NCBI RefSeq assembly: GCF_008831285.2
Contig: NC_045147.1
Location: 18,640,854 to 18,704,853, forward strand
Length of the DNA: 64,000 nucleotides
Direction of reading: 5' to 3'
Source: Nymphaea colorata
Taxonomy: Eukaryota > Streptophyta > Magnoliopsida > Nymphaeales > Nymphaeaceae
Shown: positions 60,424-64,000 of the stretch, piece by piece
How the letters are laid out: the number at the start of each line of letters is the position of its first letter
Position numbering within the stretch: the stretch's first letter is position 1
Notes under the pieces: generated by a model
What the model was told of the DNA's origin: nothing
The model's input: only the letters and a program-made list of their open reading frames with translations
The model's database searches: none
Program-made: the position numbers and the translations under genes

Positions 60424-62420
60424 TTACTCGTCAGCCATTGCCAACTCCAACGCATAATCATCTCTCTCCTGCCAAACCGATTGGGGAAGCAATGTAAGAA
60501 ATCTGCCGACTTATGTCGTAATTCTAACTCACAGCAGAATTTGTACTTTGAGTCAAATCACTTCACAGTTCAAGATCAAAATTAAGAATAGGCCTAGTAT
60601 TGCAAAAGATAGTTAATAAGATGTTAGAGAAGAGCGGCGGAAAAAGAGACAAGAACTTACTATAGGACCTCTAGCGAAATATCTACCGAACTGTAACCAG
60701 TAAACCTGCACAAAGATAATGAACTGGTTGAGCGGAATGATGGGAGCAAAAATCCTATGTGTAGATTCTTAAGAAAGCGCTACCTCATCTTCATCCTGGG
60801 TTTCGACTACGAGATCAGACGATGGATATCCCACACAAAGTAGTGCATAGCCCTATAAACCAACAAACATGATTAACGGTCTTCCATAATGCATGATGCA
60901 GCTGCAATTTAAGGTACCTAATATACAGAGGCCGGAAAACATATGAACGGCAGTTTCAGAAAGACAAGTTAGATTAAGAATCCTGTTGCAGAAAGCTTAT
61001 TGTCATCATGCACGGTAAGCATATTAAGGTATCATCTTCCCGTGGATGAGACAACATTATCTTGCCTTGAAACTGGAAGCTTTGCCTCCTAAAGCAATTC
61101 TTGTGGATATCGATAAGCACTCGCACTCAATATCTTGGCATAACCCGGATAAAGAGAAGTACCTTAGCTTTTAGTTCAGCAGATATACCAAGGGCCTCCG
61201 GTTGTCGAATTTCTCCAGACTTTATCCTGACAGCACAGCTGGTACAACACCCTGCTCCATGGAAACACTCTGTTAAAGTACCAGTCTTCGTGGTACATCA
61301 GAATTGTGCATCAAGCTAAGGAAAAAAGGTTACCGGAGGCCAGTAGCTGAGCCACATGGTGGCTAGTTGCCCACAATCAGCCTCACAAAGTTACTTTCAT
61401 ATTATGTATAATGTTTTGATATATTTGAATGTTTATATATATAAGTGCCCCACAAAATTTAAAGATATTGAATTAGTGCCCCCACCAGAAAATTTTTTTG
61501 GCTCTCCTAGTGCCGAAGGCATCATCATAGAATCAGAACATGGAATTATGATAATGAAACAAGTGGAAAAGAGATTCCGTGTTGCAGCATTCACAACTTA
61601 GAACAGATAAAAGAGGTCTCGATTAAGGCCACTGCTGCGGGCAACAATGGATTCGCAGTTCCTTGATTTCTTCTAATTAGGACACAATGTTCTCCAGGGA
61701 TACCAATTTCCGTGATGGCTTACTACGAAGAAGCTAGAGATGATATCTTCTACAGCTAAAACCATTTCAGCACTTGTTCTGCATTTGGGTTATCTCAGTA
61801 AGGTAGTGTTAGAAAAAAAAAAGCACTAAGAAATGAAACTGCAGACCTACAGTATAGAGTGAACTGCTGGTCTTCTTTATGTTGCTCATTCATCTTAAAT
61901 GATGCAAAATCAAACATCTTTTTTTTTTTTTTTGTTAAATACAGGCAGGAAGAGAAACCCTTCAGAATACCATGTCTGCAAGCAAACGGCAGCGTGATGT
62001 CTTGCGATTCTGCATAGTGTAATATGTATTCATCCTGAAGAAAACCGAGTGAAACAGAGCTGTTCATATCAACGGACGCCAAAATCGCTCACGGTGGACA
62101 CGAGTGAGCGCTTCTTCAATCAAAACTGAAAATAAAGAAAGTAAAAACAAAAAGGGAACTGAGAATCCAACCTCGGGAACTTGGAAATGGTGAACGACTC
62201 CCCTCTTCGTGTCATGAACAGTCACCTTGTGCATCCGAACCTGGGGAGCGGCCACGGCCGACGATGCCCCATTCGTCTGGGCATCGACTCCGGTCCCGAC
62301 CTGGGAGCTTCGGCAGATTACTCGACTAGCAATGTTCTCGTTCTTCTTCTTGTTCTTGTTGGCAGGGAAGGAAGTAGAGAGACTCCACAGAGAAGCTATG
62401 GAAGCCGATGCTGCTGTCAT
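60424..62420 (-). CDS. FDC2: Ferredoxin C2, chloroplast precursor, 186 aa, 6 exons
   Basis: Exons in transcription order: 62,172-62,420; 61,971-62,034; 61,163-61,251; 60,784-60,852; 60,661-60,705; 60,424-60,468. The total is 561 nt, open to TAA, all GT-AG. FdC2 is a plastid [2Fe-2S] protein related to ferredoxin, with reported roles in photosynthetic electron transfer and chlorophyll metabolism. Residues 1 to about 40 form a transit peptide rich in Ser, Ala, Lys and Asn. The domain opens with MHKVTVHDTKRGVVHHFQVP. Cluster ligands are Cys102, Cys107, Cys110 (ACRHGCCTSCAV) and Cys140 (ALLCVGYPSSD), spaced CX4CX2CX29C. The C-terminal extension typical of FdC2 follows: ETQDEDEVYWLQFGRYFARG, then ERDDYALELAMADE. 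The ATG at 62,418-62,420 is the first in frame; the frame stays open further upstream without another ATG near. Confidence 0.96.
61340..61515. repeat. GTGCCCCCACC-type dispersed element in ferredoxin C2 intron 2
   Basis: Words typical of the GGCGGAGCCA family occur at both ends: GTAGCTGAGCCACATGGTGG on the left and AGTGCCCCCACCAGAAAATT then GGCTCTCCTAGTGCC on the right, with an AT-rich body. It is probably a decayed non-autonomous element. Confidence 0.3.
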
Positions 62421-64000
62421 CGCTGGTGTTCCTGTGCAAGAAGGAGGGCAAGGTGGTACCAACGGACGGTCTCTTGGAGTCGGAGAAGGAGATGTTGCAA
62501 GGCTGAGGAACCAAACGGTGAGATTGGGCAGCGAACACAGGATAAGATTTCACACGTGTCTCGGTTACAAAGGCTGGACGTTGATTTCGCCCACACCCTT
62601 CTTGATTAAAAAACAAGAAAAGCTAACTCCTCTCCCAACTGCAGAGTTGATCGTGCTTTAGATTTCAACTTCGAAGTTTTGTTTCAAAACTCTGACAATA
62701 AGACTGTTTTTCATAGTTCAAAGCTTAAAATTATGCTCAAGAATGGATTTGTTCCTGATCGTGTGGGTAGGATTTTAAAGGAACCTAAAATTTAATTTAT
62801 CTGCCAAAGCTTTTGAAAATTCATAGCCAAGCCAATTTAGAAGTGGAATGTTAATATTTGGGCCGTGAAAATGTCATCAATTAGTTCATAGCAAAGACCA
62901 ATTTCGCTTTTAGAATAAAACAGCTGCGTGAATCTTTGTACCGCTACATTGCACCTAACCCACGCTGTAGATTATTGCCTGCAATCGAAAGAATCCTTTT
63001 CCCGTTTCTTAGCCATCGAGATTCCTTCTCCTGTTGCTTCGGATTTCTAAACTCTTAGAGCGAATAACATAATTCGTAGTTGAAAATCGAAAAACTACTA
63101 GTCCTGCCTCTAAATGTTATAACAATTCATACAAGTGGAGTATTAGTCTTTTCATCTCTCAACACCAAATCTACGGAAATATTTCCTTAAGGTAAAAATT
63201 ACATTTATCTTTTCCGTCCCAGCATACCCATAATGTCCTTATGTATAGCTGCTTTTGCAGTTAAGAGTGCAAATGTACGTATTGCACGATACGGGGGCTG
63301 TATCGTACGATACATCCTCATACCCCCATATCGTACGATACATGATAAAATTATTTTTTGTAGTTTTTTACAAAAAAAAAATTTCTTTCTCTTTTTAAAC
63401 ATGTCAAAAGTTGTTAGAGGGAAAAGTTTTTACTAGTTTTTCTACAAAAATCACCTACTTATGTGATAAATCGTCGATTTAGAGGAAAACTTGCTTGTCC
63501 ATAAAAAGGTTTACTCATGGCCCGTGGGGATGATGGGAACTTGATTGATGATAATCATAATATATTATTTGTTGCAAACTTGTAATGTAATCTAAAACAC
63601 TTTAAAGTTCTGATGGATGTTTATTATGTTGTTAAGAATTTCTTATTTATCATTTCTAAATGTTTAGTGTTGTTAATATATTATGGCTTATGAATGATTG
63701 ATGAGTTTTTTTTAATATATATAAAACATGACTTTTTTAATTGATTTTTTGCCTTTCCTGATTTTACCGATTTTTTCTCTATTTTTTTAATTTTTAAATA
63801 TTTTTATGAATTTAAAAATTAATTTACGATACGTTACATTACGTTTACGATACAATGTATAGGTCTATCCGACTGATATGCTACGCCTTTTATAACATTG
63901 TTAGTATGAATTAACTGAATACAATCATACAACCCTGCTTATTGCCCAAGGAAGGGATTTGTGCACCTTAAAACTTTTGGGGTAATTCTCAGATAAAGAA
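62421..64000. other. Upstream of ferredoxin C2; intergenic with a palindrome-rich repeat
   Basis: No gene is recognised. The first few hundred bases should hold the ferredoxin C2 promoter, but no clear TATA box is visible. From about 63,285 to 63,900 lies the ACGATACG-type repeat. Plus-strand frames overlapping 62,181-62,661 are antisense shadows of ferredoxin C2 exon 1. Confidence 0.6.
63285..63900. repeat. ACGATACG-motif repeat element with perfect palindromes
   Basis: The left end contains GTATCGTACGATAC, a perfect 14-bp palindrome at 63,300-63,313, and a second TATCGTACGATA at about 63,329-63,340. CGGGGG and CCCCC arms lie around the first one. The right end, ACGATACGTTACATTACG to CTTTTATAACATTG, matches the fragment at 15,427-15,522. 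The interior is AT-rich and noncoding. The superfamily is unknown. Confidence 0.5.

Noticed and set aside
62421-62462. Longer N-terminus for ferredoxin C2
   Set aside because: The extended frame begins with TTG (Leu). The first true ATG at 62,418-62,420 already gives a good transit peptide.
62181-62661. Two plus-strand open frames of over 140 codons
   Set aside because: They overlap ferredoxin C2 exon 1 and its upstream region in antisense and resemble no family, whereas the minus strand carries a complete six-exon gene.
1-64000. CRISPR arrays, bacterial operons, rRNA or complete tRNA genes
   Set aside because: None seen. Pol III box pairs present are SINE-like and do not fold as tRNAs by eye.

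Overview
This is nuclear DNA from a flowering plant. Every gene recognised is a plant-type, intron-rich gene with GT-AG splice sites, and the intergenic DNA is AT-rich and full of microsatellites, SINE-like repeats and small transposons. Several products are plastid-targeted (ribosomal protein L18, ferredoxin C2) or cell-wall related (pectin acetylesterase). I cannot name the species from the sequence.

Layout. 1-7,430: repeat-rich intergenic DNA. 7,682-10,313 (+): two-exon gene for a DUF1685-type protein with a very acidic N-terminus. About 11,483-25,843 and 26,173-41,522: a direct tandem segmental duplication, units of about 14.4 and 15.4 kb separated by about 330 bp. Each unit carries a 12-exon pectin acetylesterase gene on the minus strand and the last exon of plastid ribosomal protein L18. 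The right-hand esterase is intact (421 aa). The left-hand one is a pseudogene with a frameshift, a lost splice acceptor, an N-terminal deletion and substitutions near catalytic motifs. The duplication endpoint lies inside L18 intron 2, so only the right-hand unit joins L18 exons 1-2 (44,626-45,159); the left-hand L18 exon is an orphan.

46,460-52,759 (-): a complete YKT6 R-SNARE gene (longin domain, SNARE motif, C-terminal CCTIL). 53,959-59,257 (+): a head-to-head paralogue whose first four exons reproduce the YKT6 longin exons, but whose SNARE and CCTIL exons are replaced in phase by five exons encoding an acidic linker and a coiled coil. I consider this longin/coiled-coil chimera the most novel candidate in the window. 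60,424-62,420 (-): ferredoxin C2, convergent with the chimera. 62,421-64,000: intergenic DNA with an ACGATACG-motif repeat.

The duplication also serves as a natural experiment. Comparing the units shows a MITE-like insertion with an 8-bp target-site duplication, a TRIM-like mini-retrotransposon, a 56-bp micro-inversion, large unit-specific indels, and alternating near-identical and diverged stretches that suggest gene conversion. The genes do not form one pathway; they are ordinary neighbours. All exon models were built by eye from reading frames, splice signals and family knowledge.
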